In this document: piece after piece, positions 19,030-30,590 of the stretch
Layout of the letters: each line of letters opens with the position of its first letter
Numbering within the stretch: the stretch's first letter is position 1
Notes under the pieces: model-generated
The model's input: only the letters and a program-made list of their open reading frames with translations
Database searches by the model: none
Told to the model about the DNA's origin: nothing
Origin: Agarophyton chilense
Lineage: Eukaryota; Rhodophyta; Florideophyceae; Gracilariales; Gracilariaceae
NCBI GenBank assembly: GCA_030374765.1
Contig: JARGXX010000111.1
Location: 930,001-994,000 of the forward strand
DNA: 64,000 bases
Direction of reading: 5' to 3'
Made by a program: the position numbers and the translations under genes

Positions 19030-19031
19030 CT

Positions 19032-19945
19032 TGTGGAGCAAAACCCGGCGACGGGAAGTGCTCTCAAGGTGTTCGAAGCCTTGCTCCCTGGGGGAGGCAG
19101 ACTCAGAGACAGAGCCCTCCGTTCCACCCGTAGTGTGGGATGTAACTCCCACGGGGGATTCCGGCAGTACTGACGGAGGTGAGGGGTAGAAACCGTTGGA
19201 TCGGGAATGGGTATGGGTATCCCAAAGAATGGGGGATAATCCGGCGAAGAGGAAAAACGGGGCGAGGGTCGGGCACTAACAGGCACCGGACCCGAGAACC
19301 AGAAAAGGGGCGAAACAACAAAAGAAACCCAATACAGGGGCGAAAACCTGTCCTCGAAAGGAAACACAAAAAGCACGCAACAAGTAAGCAGAACCCCCAC
19401 GGGGTATCGTGCACGCAGGTCACCTGAGCGGTCCCAAGGGGGTGGTTGCACGGAACCCAAACGTGGGCACTCTCCAAGTGGAGTCGTGTCCCTACGCAGG
19501 CGTTGCTAACCAGAGCCCGTTCCGGGTTGTAAGGCCGAAACGATGGCGACGAAGAACCTCTAAAGGTATCGAAGACCAACCTTGGTTGTCATTTACTCTG
19601 AGCTTCGGACTGTCAGATCTCATCTCCCTAAGTAGAGCCCACTAACTAAACTCTACAGTAGTCCACACCTGCTCAGGGCCATACACGTGGAGATCCAACT
19701 GTCAGGGCCCAAAAGTCCAACGTTCTACAAATATCCGAAAATCGGTGCCAAAATTAAGCCACGTGTATCACGGGGCCAATCCAACCATGGGCCATCCGAA
19801 TTTGCCCTTATAGGCGAAATATAACCAGAAAACAGTGCCACCTCAGCACACCATAGAGGGGATCATAATCATAACCCTCGGAGGGTTCAATCCTCATTCT
19901 ATGAGTTGCATCTTCAAGTATCCCCTAACTGGGCGATGCTCTACA
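19032..19945 (-). repeat. Element 1, 5' LTR
   Basis: 914 bp with ends TGTGGAGC and GCTCTACA, followed by target duplication CCCAT at 19,946-19,950. About eleven substitutions separate it from the 3' LTR. As the 5' LTR it should carry the promoter for gag-pol on the minus strand. Confidence 0.97.
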
Positions 19946-20115
19946 CCCATCTTTTCTTTCTTCAGGCTCCCCTAACCATTCTCCTTCATACACCTTCTTT
20001 ATTCTTTTATGAACAATCGCTTGCAAGGCGACGCCCGATTCATGCATTGTTTTCTGTGTACATCCCCCCGCTACCGAGAAACTTACCGACTCTCGTGGAA
20101 AACCACACCCAGTAA
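19946..20115 (-). repeat. Dispersed repeat R1, copy B, proximal segment (probable 3' LTR start of element 3)
   Basis: On the minus strand this continues the R1 alignment interrupted at 12,231: GGCGTCGCCTTGCAAGCGATTG and AAGAAGGTGTATGAAGG match copy C near 28,003-28,050. In minus orientation it directly follows the antisense-gene end of decayed element 3, the position a 3' LTR would take. The outer border is approximate. Confidence 0.55.
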
Positions 20116-20129
20116 ATCATCAACCACTA

Positions 20130-21728
20130 CCTCAACGGGTGATCCCGCTCCGATATCTCGAACAGCGCCGCTTCCAGCATGTTCCTAAGGTACTCGCCCA
20201 GCATATCTTTCTTCCACAGCAGCCATTCTGCATCCGCCGCGATCCAGAACTTCCCTCAGTATGCGGAGTTCGTCGGGCCGAATCAGATGCAGAACACTGC
20301 ACTCCTCGCTCGTGCTCCCTGGTTTTACCCTGCTGCTGTTCGCTACGAAGATCTCCATGGTCAATAAATAGTCTTGTCGACTTTCTGATGATACTCTGTG
20401 GTATGCGCTTCTCACGATTGACTGGCTGAACTACTGTGCGATTCTAAACAACGCGGTAAGCAGCTTTGGCACCGAAAGCGTTGCAGAAGCCCGCGAAAAG
20501 TTCACTCGGCTATTGTACCCGTGGATGCGCCACGTGATTCGGACCGTTACGTTAAATGACGATTGCATCTTCGACACCTGTATCGTTCGAACAAACGGAG
20601 AAGCTTACTTGTATGTCGAAAATCGTGCGTATTTGGATGTCCACCTGTGCCGCAACGTACGTGCAGTATACAACGTGGCTCTCTATTTCGATAGTCTTCA
20701 GATAGCAGCAAAGTTGCACTATCTACGCAAGCGCAAAAGTCCCTACTAGAATTCTATCGATAGAAAAGACGTACTATATCACGACTAGGATACTTGGTCC
20801 CGTCCCAAATGCTGGAGATCTACCGAATTCGGTATAACTAGCGCATCGGGCGCTACGCTCCTATCTCCTGTTTTCGACATGAAATAGAGAGTCTTCGTGG
20901 TTTACCCGTGGAGCTGCCTCAACTTATTACCTATGCGGGTTTCCACCTTGCATATTATTTATTCTCCGCTTATTGGGTAGTCGTCTAGAGTCCATTCATC
21001 GCTAAGATGGACGTGTTTGTTATTGAAATGTTCATGACATCTATCGTCTGTGGTACGTGAGCTCAATGGCTCCACAACTTTCGAGACAGCTCGATCTTTT
21101 CTCAGTTTTTGGATGACGTGCGAATCACGAAGAGTTTCAGCAACTACTGAGTGTCACGAACCCGATTGACTGGACACTGAATCCTAGAAAACAGAACGCT
21201 ACAGGTAGACCTCGTCGTGATCATTCCCCTGAAAGAACGGCGCCTGGAGACGATTTTGTACGGTATGATCTATGGAACAAACAACACACCGATGGCGATC
21301 ACTCCAAGAGCCTACGGGAAATCCCGAGAGAGACGCCTTCATTGCATCCAACCAGCTATCAATTTGAGCCGGTGCTTCTAAATGCTGACTAAATCGAGCA
21401 CGAGCTTCAAGAAATTGATTACGATGAAGAACCCGAAGATGCGGGCCCCAAAATCACCGTTCCAACGGAACACAACTGCATTGAGCCGATTGCTCCTGCT
21501 GAAACGCAGACGGATGGCCATGAGCAAATAGTGACAGTGGAGATGCAGAGTGCTGCGTACGAACCCGAACAGCCGATGGTGTCGACGCTCAATGTGGAAC
21601 TCGGCAGTCTGAGACTGCTCCTCGAAGAAGCTGGTAATCCTCCCAATGACATTCAAAGCGAACATCAGCAGATTCCGAGTATCTTGCGCTCCTCGATTAG
21701 CAACCACTGTGGCGCTCCAAACCCGTGA
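20130..21728 (+). pseudogene. Antisense accessory gene aORF of element 3 (decayed)
   Basis: Plus-strand frames, broken by stops and shifts, align with the antisense gene of element 2. Near 20,890-20,980 the segment RGLPVELPQLITYAGFHLA with nearby SAYW matches RGFYAELPPCLTYIGSRLL and SGYWNLV. Near 21,240-21,370 PGDDFVRYDLWN, REIPRETPSLHPTSY matches GAGDFVYYDPWE and TRGIPARHPTGF. The C-terminal stretch (21,387-21,728) is acidic, includes STLNVELGSLRLLLEEAG, and ends just before the chromodomain on the other strand, as in element 2. A longer open piece (20,377-20,749, containing RHVIRTVTLNDDCIF) has no clear partner. Function is unknown; homology and position are the evidence. Confidence 0.6.
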
Positions 21729-21898
21729 GTTCGCTCCTCATTCGAACTGTATTATACCGTCTAGTGGTATAACCTTGAGATAAACTCTTTTACTTCTGCT
21801 TCCAGATACTTTTCTCTCTTTTCTTCTACTACTCCGTGGTTATCCACTTCTTTCTTCATATTCACGATACTTCATGTTACTTCTTGTCTCCTCGGAAA

Positions 21899-22234
21899 TC
21901 AGATTGTATCAGGCCTTCTTGACATCATCAAACCGACGAGAGCATCATCACTATTAATGAAGATATCCGAGTTAGCTCTTCTAATGTATGACAACACGTG
22001 AGATCGTGGTAAGTGATGTATGGAACTCCATGTACAGCCTTCGAATGGATACCCATACCATCGTACTCTTAACAGTAAACTGTTATCTTTAGCCTGCCAT
22101 CCATGGCTTAGAATTCGTTCAAAAACGTACTCATCTCCTTCGTTGAGCAGCGCTGAGGTCAGGAGAGCGCTCCTGAGATAAAGTAATGCCGTATGTAATT
22201 CATGTACAGTTGAATGAGCGAGCTCAATGTTCAA
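21899..22234 (-). pseudogene. Element 3 Pol C-terminus: chromodomain
   Basis: Minus-strand open frame with a chromodomain core: YVFERILSHG, LLLRVRWYGYPFEGCTWSSI and the following HLPRSHVLSYIRR helix, closely matching YQIRWYGYNPVEDTWEP...ISYHRR of element 2. Such domains guide integrase to marked chromatin in chromoviruses. It follows the decayed integrase and precedes the antisense gene. Confidence 0.8.
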
Positions 22235-22270
22235 TTGCTCTCTTGAAGCGTTTAGGGTCGCGGTACCGCG

Positions 22271-22567
22271 TTAATCAGCTTTGCTCAATTCTGGGTGTCT
22301 CTGACTCAGTTTTCTAAATTCCCGTAATCCTCCCAATTTGGCCGGAACCTCAAACTCAACATTCGGTTTACCCGATTCTTTCGACGATAACGCGACGTAT
22401 CTTCTCGCTGTACGCCTCTCTTCTGCCTTTGAAGACATTTTCCATCCTCTGCTAGTATTAGCGGTGAGAGTGACGCGTATTCTCTGTGGCGGGGCGTCCT
22501 TCGACAAGGGGATAGCCGATACAATCTTGTGGCTCAACTGTGACCTTTCCACCTCAATTCTCCTCAA
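22271..22567 (-). pseudogene. Element 3 Pol linker before chromodomain
   Basis: 98-codon open frame on the minus strand, upstream of the chromodomain. SHKIVSAIPLSKDAPPQRIRV resembles the segment at 41,560-41,640 of element 2. The rest (to 23,260) is decayed integrase tail without a continuous frame. Confidence 0.45.
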
Positions 22568-23259
22568 GATTGGGATCCTTTTTCTTCTTTGTTATAATCC
22601 TTCTGCTTTCCAGTGACATCTTTGTCTCTCCATTCGAGCAGGGGAACATTACTGCTTACATCAGCTTTCTCATTGTTGTAGGTTACTGTGGGCGGCTGTC
22701 CTGTTGATTGTTCCACGAAGCGAGGTGCGCGACGATCTTCAAATGAAGCTTTGTTCTAATTTTTTCTCTCCGACCTTATCGGTATTTTTCACTTTAACGT
22801 GACCTAGTGGGGGAGCTGCAACTCGCTGCGTGTTCACGGAACTTATCGCCCATTTCGTTCCCATCTTACCTGGCAGGTACCAAATCTCCCCCATTGATGC
22901 GCCGTGTGGCGGCAGCCCGCTTAATGACGTCATGTGCTCGTTCTCCGAATCGTGCCAGCCACTTGGTAATATTTTTGATTTATTTTTGTTTCTTGGTAGC
23001 AGGTCCTTGAGCGCCTCTACTGTAGGGCTCTGCAATGGTCTTCGCACCTCAGTTGGCACGCGTGTCAGACCTCTCTGCTACACACCAGCTTGAGGACTCG
23101 GCACGACGCCAGCGACACATAAACTTCGTGAAATCATCACCCTATCGTTTGAAATGCGCCCAACATCTTTATCTCTTCGGATAACAAAAGTGTGCTGGTC
23201 GGGATCCACAACTTAATGCGTTCCAGTCGCGATTGGTGGTAATTTGTGACGGCATTTCC

Positions 23260-24170
23260 ATTCCTTTTATTCTCCGGTGTTTCGGTTATCCTTCGTTTCT
23301 ATTTTCACGAAGACCTGTCCTCCAACTCTGATGTCCGAGAGTGCCCGCCGTACCCACACGTCATAATTATGCTTGTAGCGTGCTTGGGCCTTTCCGCATT
23401 TTCGGTTCTGTCCGAACGAATCTCGATTGTCAAAGCCAGTGGGTAGCGTGATACTACCAGCTGGAATGGCGCTAACATAGTAGTCGAATGAACCTTCGTA
23501 CGTTACGTCTAACACAGCATGTCTGTATACAGATCCCTGTTCTTGGGGTGTTCAGCGATGTAATTCCGCGGTGCGGCAAGTAGAATACAGTTGTACTGTT
23601 CCACATTTCCATTACATTGCGGATGATATGTCGTAGTGAACACGTTGCTTTTTTACAGTATCTTTCATACATCCTAAAAGAAGCGTGAAATGAATTGCTT
23701 ACCATTATCTGAGAGCAGAGTATCCGGCGGTCTTTATTGATAAACCCAATGGTGGATAAACGATCGTGCTATCATGGCACCGGTGATACTTTTCAGCGGA
23801 ACAGTCTTGGCCAGCTTAGAGAAGCGATCAGTAAACACCAGAAGGTATCCGTTTCCTCGCTTCGAGCCAATCAATTCTGGAGTAGATCGATACTAACAAA
23901 ATGTAAAGGCGCTTACATTGGGAATGACTTCATTGGCTTTTTCTTCTTTAACAACTTAGCTTTACATCATGCGCATGTTGCGCACAACTTTGACTTCCCA
24001 TGACAATCCATTGCCACAGTAGGCCAATAAAAATCCCCTCTTAGGGTCAGATATAACTTCAATCCTCCTGAATGACCAGACAATTTTTAGTAGCGAGACC
24101 AATGCAGTACTCTTCTCTTCAAAACGTATCGTATCACGACTTGATAATGGGCTTCGACACATCGAACAAG
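23260..24170 (-). pseudogene. Element 3 integrase, frameshifted
   Basis: Across several minus-strand frames the HHCC part (LRGDFYWPT...LCATCA), the core with VSIDLL, GNGYLLVFTDRFSKLAKTV, LLSDNGKQF and TTYHPQCNGNVEQYN, and the tail AQARYKHNYD...VGGQVFVKIETKD can be read. All three catalytic acids (D, D, E) are visible, but the frames are interrupted by stops. Order and identity follow element 2. Confidence 0.8.
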
Positions 24171-24329
24171 AAATCCTTAATCACCGAAACGAAAAGATAG
24201 CTTCTCACCCCAGATGTGTCAATTCTACATATAAAAATACTTCAATATTAACTGGTGCAGTCTTTCATTGAGTTCTACAGGAACATGTTCCATCTTCACG
24301 CCCTAAAGGTCTTTTTCTTTCTATTCCTC

Positions 24330-25190
24330 AGAGACTTTTTTCCTCCATCATGATCTCCATGCCCTGTTCTGCTTCTGTCGGTGTCGATTGCGGTTCGCCT
24401 TTAGGCGTGATTCCTAAGACATATGCCATCATTTTATTTGGCAATATCATAACCGAAGGGTGCCGCAAAGCGCGATCCCAAAAACCTGATTTTTGTACAG
24501 GCAGCGCTTTTCTCAGCCAAATTTGCTCACGAAAAACTTGAAGGGTGTCTTCTGTTTTGCCTGTGCGATGCCATTGGCGACAAGAAATTCACAATTGTTA
24601 TAAACACAGAATTGGGCTGTATGAAAGTGAGTCCATGCTTCTAAGTAACAACTCATATCCACGCCTGAAATTTCGGCGATGTTATCGTCTGCGCACAAAC
24701 CCAAATACTAAGCCAAGTTCTGCCCAGTAGGGCTTCATATTCCAGTGACTGTGGGAACTGTACTTCTGAAGCAGGGCGCCGCAGCGGTTTGCGCAGAGTA
24801 GGTACCATTGTTCTGTCATCCAGTTCCACTTTCAGAGTATTCGGACGAATCCATTCGATGAATCTGCCGCAAAAGTCAAATCCCAGAACAACTGATGCTG
24901 CTAATGTTTAACACGCGATAATCAATTACATGACAAAATGATTTTCTAACCGAACGACAAGTCATACAGTTCCCGCAGACATCATCGCTCTCTTGTTTGA
25001 ATCCCGAATATCCGATAGCTGTGCCATTTTTACTCGATCTCACTCTTCGGTTCGCAGTCTAGGCAATCTGGAAAAGTTCGGAACGGCTCCGTATCCAAGA
25101 CAGCGAGTCTGCGTGACAACAGTGGTTAAAGCAATCCGACACCGGCTTAAACCTTATCATATCTACGGGCCATGACCATAAAAAACTCAG
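24330..25190 (-). pseudogene. Element 3 protease and linker
   Basis: Minus-strand reading gives AVLDTEPF, where element 1 has VLDTGAAPN, so the protease glycine is lost. It then gives VVLGFDFCGRFIEWIRP, matching VILGCDFCDRFVEAIRP, and finally a linker like EVLGVADPKEG. RT does not follow; the next recognisable sequence is the end of Pol before the integrase zinc module. Confidence 0.7.
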
Positions 25191-25599
25191 TCCTTCTTGT
25201 TGGACACACATATCGTTTCCAAAAACGCTCTAAAGTACAGTCTAGCTGTACTCGTTAGATGACTTCCAAAGATTTACATGGCCTTAGAAGGACGTATTGC
25301 TTAATTTCCCGGAAACTAAGCCTGTCAGTTTCCCGGTCAGCGTTATGGTGTCGATCCCAATCGACTCTGTGAGAAGTTTCTCAATTAGTTCCCCGAACGA
25401 GCGGCATTCTCCTCCTTCATCTCGGCGTTACTTCCATCTCGAAAGGCAGCGATTTGCAAGGCTTCATTGTTCTGAATCCCAGTGGGATCTGTTCGGGAAT
25501 GATCCAAATTACCCGAAGCTTCAGCTTTCCAGTACGACACACCTGATAAACGGGTGCGCTCTACCTCTGAAAGGGCTTCTTAATTCAAAACAACTCTAT

Positions 25600-27520
25600 A
25601 TTACTCCCTGACGGACTGGGTACACTCTGATGACAGATGGTGTCTTCCGTAGCAACTGTAGCATACCAGACCATCTTTGTTAAATCTCAGTTGAGCCTGA
25701 TTCTGCTCACGAATACCCACCCATCCTAGCTTCTTTGAAGTTAATCCTCACGCAGGCCAGACCATCGCATTCCCTCTTTAATGGTATCGGCGCTTCTCCA
25801 TTGCGATCATTTTATTCTCCTTTAGATATTCAAAAGACGGCAGTTCCGTAGTAATTACAGAACTTTCTGGGCCGTTCAGATAATGAAGTGCGTTCTCCCT
25901 GGAATGGCTTACATATGGGTCGTTGGCGTTAAGACGCCCAAGTCTTCTGGTGATTCCAGATGCGATAACTTGCTTCTCGTCAAAGCTTGTTTGGGATCTC
26001 CATTTGTGAGGGGGTACGATCCGAAGTGGCGTGTACCAACGCGACGAGCGCGAACGGCTTTACCTTCAGCCTTTGCATACTGCACTAATTCCAAAAATCG
26101 GACACAAGCACGATTCTCTCGATGACGAGCTACTATTGACCTTATAGTCTGATTCAAGCCATCGACGAATAGCGTCATCTTACCATCTGTAGAATGAACA
26201 TTTGCACAACGAGTGGCTGCATTGTTCTATCTTGAACTGTATTCAACTTCTTTCTCATTAGACTTCTGATAAAAATACCTGAGATTCAGGATAGCTTCTT
26301 GATTTGAGTTCGACGTGGCATAACTAAGCTAGAGTTATTGCACAGCTTCTGCCCGAGTGGTGACTTTACATTCATCAACCTTATGTGAACCACTCACAGC
26401 GCGGTATTGATTTAGAGACCATCAAGTTAGGAAATGTGGAACAGCCACGACTTATTGAGCCTCACGCATTCCTAAAGTGTCGGCATCGGCTACACATCGA
26501 CTAAAAAACTCGAACACGAGTATAGAATCCTTCCTAGCAAAAGTAAGACCATTGCGTCGAATCTTCAGACGCTTGATGTGATCTTTCAGTTTCGCCGTTT
26601 TGCGACCAGATCTCATGCTGTCTCGACCTTGTAAACGATACATGTGGTAGTTCATAATCTTTTGATAGAGCGGATTGGTGCATGGAATTATCTCAAGGCG
26701 TCTGTAAGCCGGTTCTTTCTTGCTACGTGACGGTGGATGACCACTCTTTTTTCTTCTCGCTCTACGAGTGTCAGCCTCGCTCGAAATATCTTTTTCTGAT
26801 GAGCACTTCTCTTCGGAGTCGTCCGAGTTACATCAACGCTCCTCCGAACTATCGGAGTCTACTTTTCTGTTACTGTTCCTGTAAAATTCTTTGATTTCAA
26901 ACCTTACGAATAAATCATCTACCCAACGGCTTATGCTTGCGATACTACTCGTTGGAACCAATAAAATGTGCATCCTGAACTTCCGGATGCGGAATTTACA
27001 ACGGTGCATTCACCACTGTTTCTGATCGTTCTAATCGATGGTATACACGTGATAAGACCTCCTCAACAGTGACCAGTGACTGGCAATGCTGGTAAAGCCC
27101 CAGTGGCCTTTCACTGCTCTTCTAGCAAATGCTTCAGATCTTCTCGGATTGCCCGAACTGTATGAGCCATCCCATTTGTATCTTTGTTCGGTTCTTCAGA
27201 GCAACATGCTCCCTTTTTAATATTCCCAAAGACGATCTTAACAAGATAACTTGACTTTCCAATTCCTCCAGACATAACTTCTGCATCACAGATTTCGCAC
27301 CGAATCGCTGCAATTCGGCTGTAAAGGTTGCACCTTCCGTCAGATCACGTATAGATGAGTGAGAATTTTCTTGAGCAACCGTCGTCGGTACCTCCGAAGA
27401 AGCGCCCGCGCCTCCTTTTGATCTCTATTTACTTCTCGCCTGACGGTTTAATTGGTTTCTAGCCTCTGTAAGGGTGGCTAAGCGGGGTGCCGCTGAATCA
27501 GCCTTATCCTGTCTCGAGCG
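25600..27520 (-). pseudogene. gag: Element 3 gag, decayed
   Basis: Minus-strand fragments match element 1 Gag in order: RNQLNRQARSK near 27,440, a Ser/Glu-rich segment near 26,800, KLKDHIKRLKI and LGMREAQ (26,455-26,655), LFVDGLNQTIRSIVARHRE (26,178-26,100), and a still intact CCHC knuckle C-YS-C-YGRH-H-LSSE-C near 25,620-25,670. Stops and small indels break it. Confidence 0.8.
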
Positions 27521-27929
27521 GAATCTTCTTGGAATCGTAACCCGATACTAATTGGTAGTCTAGACCACAAAAAGAAAATACGTAATACAATTTCAAACAA
27601 TGAAAAAAATAGATATCGCAATCGATAGCACCATAATCGATAGTGATAAGCAAACTTATATTAAATAGAATAACAAACGAAAACTCACAAATATCCACAA
27701 ATACATTTCAGGTTGGCCTGTGAACTCAGCGAACGGTTAGATCAAGTTTCGAATTCTTACTCCCAAAACAGATTATGTTATGGCAGTTCAAGCTTCGGTT
27801 CGCTGATCGAAGTATCTCGTACAGTAATTCAACTAGGATCCAATGACGCGCGAAACACAAAAGCTCCAGTACAGGCGACAAATTCTTACACAAAAGTGTT
27901 CTTCTTTCTAAGGCAGGAGCCCAGTTTAT

Positions 27930-28680
27930 GTAGTATTTCACTAGAGACTGTAGTGTACTCGACAGCAGTAGGATGTCCAGACGAAAAACCCTGGGAAGCA
28001 GGCGTCGCCTTGCAAGCGATTGTCCTTTAAAGAAGGTGTGTGAAAGGAGATGATCAGGGGAACCTAATGAAAGGAACGATAGGTGTAATAATGAGATAAA
28101 GCTCAAATTACGCCGGTACATAAGACACACGAGATCGGCTCAAGAATCCTTCTAAACACACAAAAGAACAACAACAGAAGAAAAAACACATAAAATAAAC
28201 AATATCGAAACTGGAAACAGCGCAACAGGAAGGATATCCCAGGAACAAGAGCTATAGAATTAATGCGATCACGACAGAGACTATAGGTGCTTCTTAGTCG
28301 ATAGTGACTTTGGGAATATTAGCCAAAGCCAAAATGGTGGGAAGTTGGTTGTTGGTTGGCCTCTGCCTTCCTCATCCGGTGCCAAGTGCTCTTTATTGTG
28401 CCAGGAGGAAAAAGAGTTACGGTACTGAAATGTCTACACTGTTGTGTGATACAATATAAATATTCTAAAATGAACGAATAAAAAGTTTGATGGTCACACC
28501 ACACTAGTATGCAGTAGCACAGTGCTACCAAATTGATCCTTATTTCTAATCTTTTCATGAATTATTCTTCTCATAATACTTCGTTACCGAGTGCAGTTCA
28601 AAGAATATCTTAAGAATTCCGTATATAGACTTCAATACTTTTCAAGCATTCGATTCAAAGTGCATCTCAAATGCTACAAT
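27930..28680 (+). repeat. Dispersed repeat R1, copy C
   Basis: Aligns with R1 copy A over the boxes listed there (for example GGCGTCGCCTTGCAAGCGAT, GACACACGAGATCGG, GTTGGTTGGCCTCTGCC, CTTTATTGTGCC, CGTTACCGAGTGCAGT, CAAATGCTACA). It lies just outside the 5' side of element 3 but in the orientation opposite to copy B. Confidence 0.6.
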
Positions 28681-28689
28681 TCTTTCTTG

Positions 28690-30470
28690 TGCAAGGTCAA
28701 GGTGGGTTAGTCTACCATAACAAATGAGAGCTAACCTCCATGGAGAGTAGTAGCACGCGAAAGCGGAAGATCCATTTAGCCACAAAATTTGGTTGGAGAA
28801 TATCTACTGAGCGACAAGGTACAGTCGCCGAGCCACTAATTAAATCTTAGAAAAATATAGTACACTCCTTACCTTCATAAGAATAATTCAGAAAAAATAT
28901 GCCAACTAAGCACCGATGCTTGAAGAACACTTCTACGCCTCAGGAGCGCGACCAGCTCTTTGGGAGATGAAGCTCCGCTGGTTGAGGAAAGATTCATAAG
29001 CTGGCAAGCGTTAAACCCCCTAACACCCTGAAGCGCTTTAGTCCCTAAAACCCCTAAACCCCTTCAAAAAATCATCACGTACTACGTAGAACGAAGTTAC
29101 TCCTGCAGAGACAGAAAAGCCCAAGTATGGCACTTGAAAATGTCCCACGGTGGGTTTATAAGTCGAGAATCAAGTGTGTTTTTCAAACCGGAAACAGTGA
29201 AGCAAGATCTTTCATCAGTATATTGTAAAGCCTGGCTTTCGAGCATCAGCGCGAAACTCTCAACATTTGAAGAACTAGAAGCTAGAGTGGTTTCCAAGGG
29301 TAGCCCGCAAATGCTTATATTTTAGTCAAGAATTGCGTTTGCGACAAAACTTTGTAGGGATGGCTCTATTTTTCGGCTCAAATCTCGTCTGGTGGCCAAG
29401 AGATGTCCACAAGGGCTCGTACCACATGGTTATGTGGCGGGAGGAAACCTTGAAAGCGGTAGAATTCTTCTGTTTCTGGCCCAGGGTAGAGGCTACGAAG
29501 TTGAGTATCTGTACTTAATGTTAGCATTTTTGAAAGAGACGATTGATGATAAGGAATATTTGTGCATATAATCACTATGGAGATTGAATTTCGCGCTTGG
29601 CCAGAAAGAAGCTCTAAAGGAGAAGCGGTAATTATACGGTGTGAAACTGTTGAGCTATACCATGGGCAAACTTCACTGTTTTCAGCTATTGTCTGTTGAA
29701 TTCGTACGTCTCTTGGCTGATGAATGGTTCATCCAGATTTAAAATGGAATATCTAACCTTCTTGTGGTTCTTTTTGTTGACAGTATTCTTATTATAGGGG
29801 TTGTTTATGCATCTTTGAGCAAACCATATAAGAATTTCAATGATTTCCGTCACATAAAGACAAGGAATGATGCTAATAGCATTATTAGGGCCCGCATGGA
29901 GGTTTAAAAAGAAAGCATACGGCCGCACCAACCCGCTCTCGCCAAAAGAAGCTCGACCAGGGGTTTTAGTGCCCTGCAAAACTTGCTACTATGTCGAGTT
30001 GAGGTTTTTACTAAAGGTTTTTCACGGCACAAAGATGTGTAATAAAGGCTAGCTCTCTTCCAAACCGAGAGAGAGAAAGAATTCAGCCGTGAATCTACAA
30101 CTTCATGAGAAATCAGTGCTCGTTGCAATCAGACGAGATGCCTTACAACTTGTAAGAACCATATCATAATACTGGCGCAAAGTTTGAAACATTAACGATA
30201 GCCGAAGGCCTTCAATATTTCGAAAAACCTGTGACCATTACATAGAAGAAAGTGGATATTTGGGCGGTCTTAAAAGGGCAGTCTTATCTACAAACAGTGA
30301 AGACCTGGTATCCATGAAGAGCTGAAGAACCTTTAAACACGACCTCCAGCTCCCTTTCTGGAAGAAGGTGGCGACCAAATTTTGCAACAACTCGTAGCGA
30401 TTCTGATAAAACATTACCGGGACGTTTTCGCTCAGTAGATACTGACCGTAGATCTCATTGGATTTCTTTC
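28690..30470. other. AT-rich tract without recognised gene
   Basis: Short frames only. It includes a telomere-like CCCTAAA patch (see separate entry). The right part (29,690-30,470, minus) could be the decayed gag side of another Copia copy, because it follows a repeat of that element's 5' region; this is weak. Confidence 0.35.
29022..29064. repeat. Short telomere-like patch
   Basis: The stretch contains CCCTAAAACCCCTAAACCCC preceded by TAAACCCCCTAACACCC, a degenerate CCCTAAA-like run of about five units. It is interstitial and imperfect. Confidence 0.4.
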
Positions 30471-30590
30471 GGTATTCATGTACACGGCTCAGTAAAATAT
30501 GTGAGAGGAAAAATCTCGCAGACCTGTACTTAGATCTCATTTTTGTTTGAATAAAATACTGTCTATTTTTACTGCAATGTTTGACATTTG
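30470..30590 (-). repeat. Repeat flanking Copia element, left copy
   Basis: About 100-120 bp resembles 34,543-34,642: both share TACTGTCTATT...ACTG.AATGTTTGA and a CTCTCACA...GAGCC box on the minus strand. The right copy sits where the 5' LTR end and PBS of the Copia element should be, so this may be the LTR end of the same or an adjacent Copia copy. Confidence 0.5.

Larger units (their letters stand above)
12232..19945 (-). mobile_element. Ty3/gypsy element 1, young, integrase-deleted
   Basis: A complete-ended LTR retrotransposon of 7,714 bp in minus orientation. It has two 914-bp LTRs, a 5-bp target duplication CCCAT at 12,227-12,231 and 19,946-19,950, a PBS at 19,012-19,029, gag, pol in the -1 frame, and a polypurine tract at 13,146-13,158. 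I count about eleven differences between LTRs (roughly 1.2%), so insertion is recent. Pol stops inside the integrase core, and the chromodomain is missing. An antisense gene (aORF) fragment lies next to the 3' LTR. The copy inserted into R1 copy B. It cannot encode integrase and would need help in trans. Confidence 0.95.
20116..27720 (-). mobile_element. Ty3/gypsy element 3, heavily decayed chromovirus-like copy
   Basis: Minus-strand fragments line up with element 1 and 2 proteins in the correct order: gag (about 27,520-25,600), protease and linker (25,190-24,330), integrase (24,170-23,260), C-terminal extension, chromodomain (22,234-21,899), and then the antisense gene on the plus strand (20,130-21,728). 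RT and RNase H are missing between about 24,330 and 24,240. Many stops and frameshifts show age. R1 copy B fits as its 3' LTR; no direct-repeat 5' LTR was found, and the R1 copy beyond its right end has the wrong orientation. Confidence 0.85.

Noticed and set aside
27726-28130. 134-codon minus-strand frame over R1 copy C
   Set aside because: It coincides with repeat R1; a related frame occurs in copy B only because the DNA is homologous. No protein motif.
19946-28690. R1 copies B and C as the LTR pair of element 3
   Set aside because: They are in opposite orientation, while LTRs must be direct repeats.
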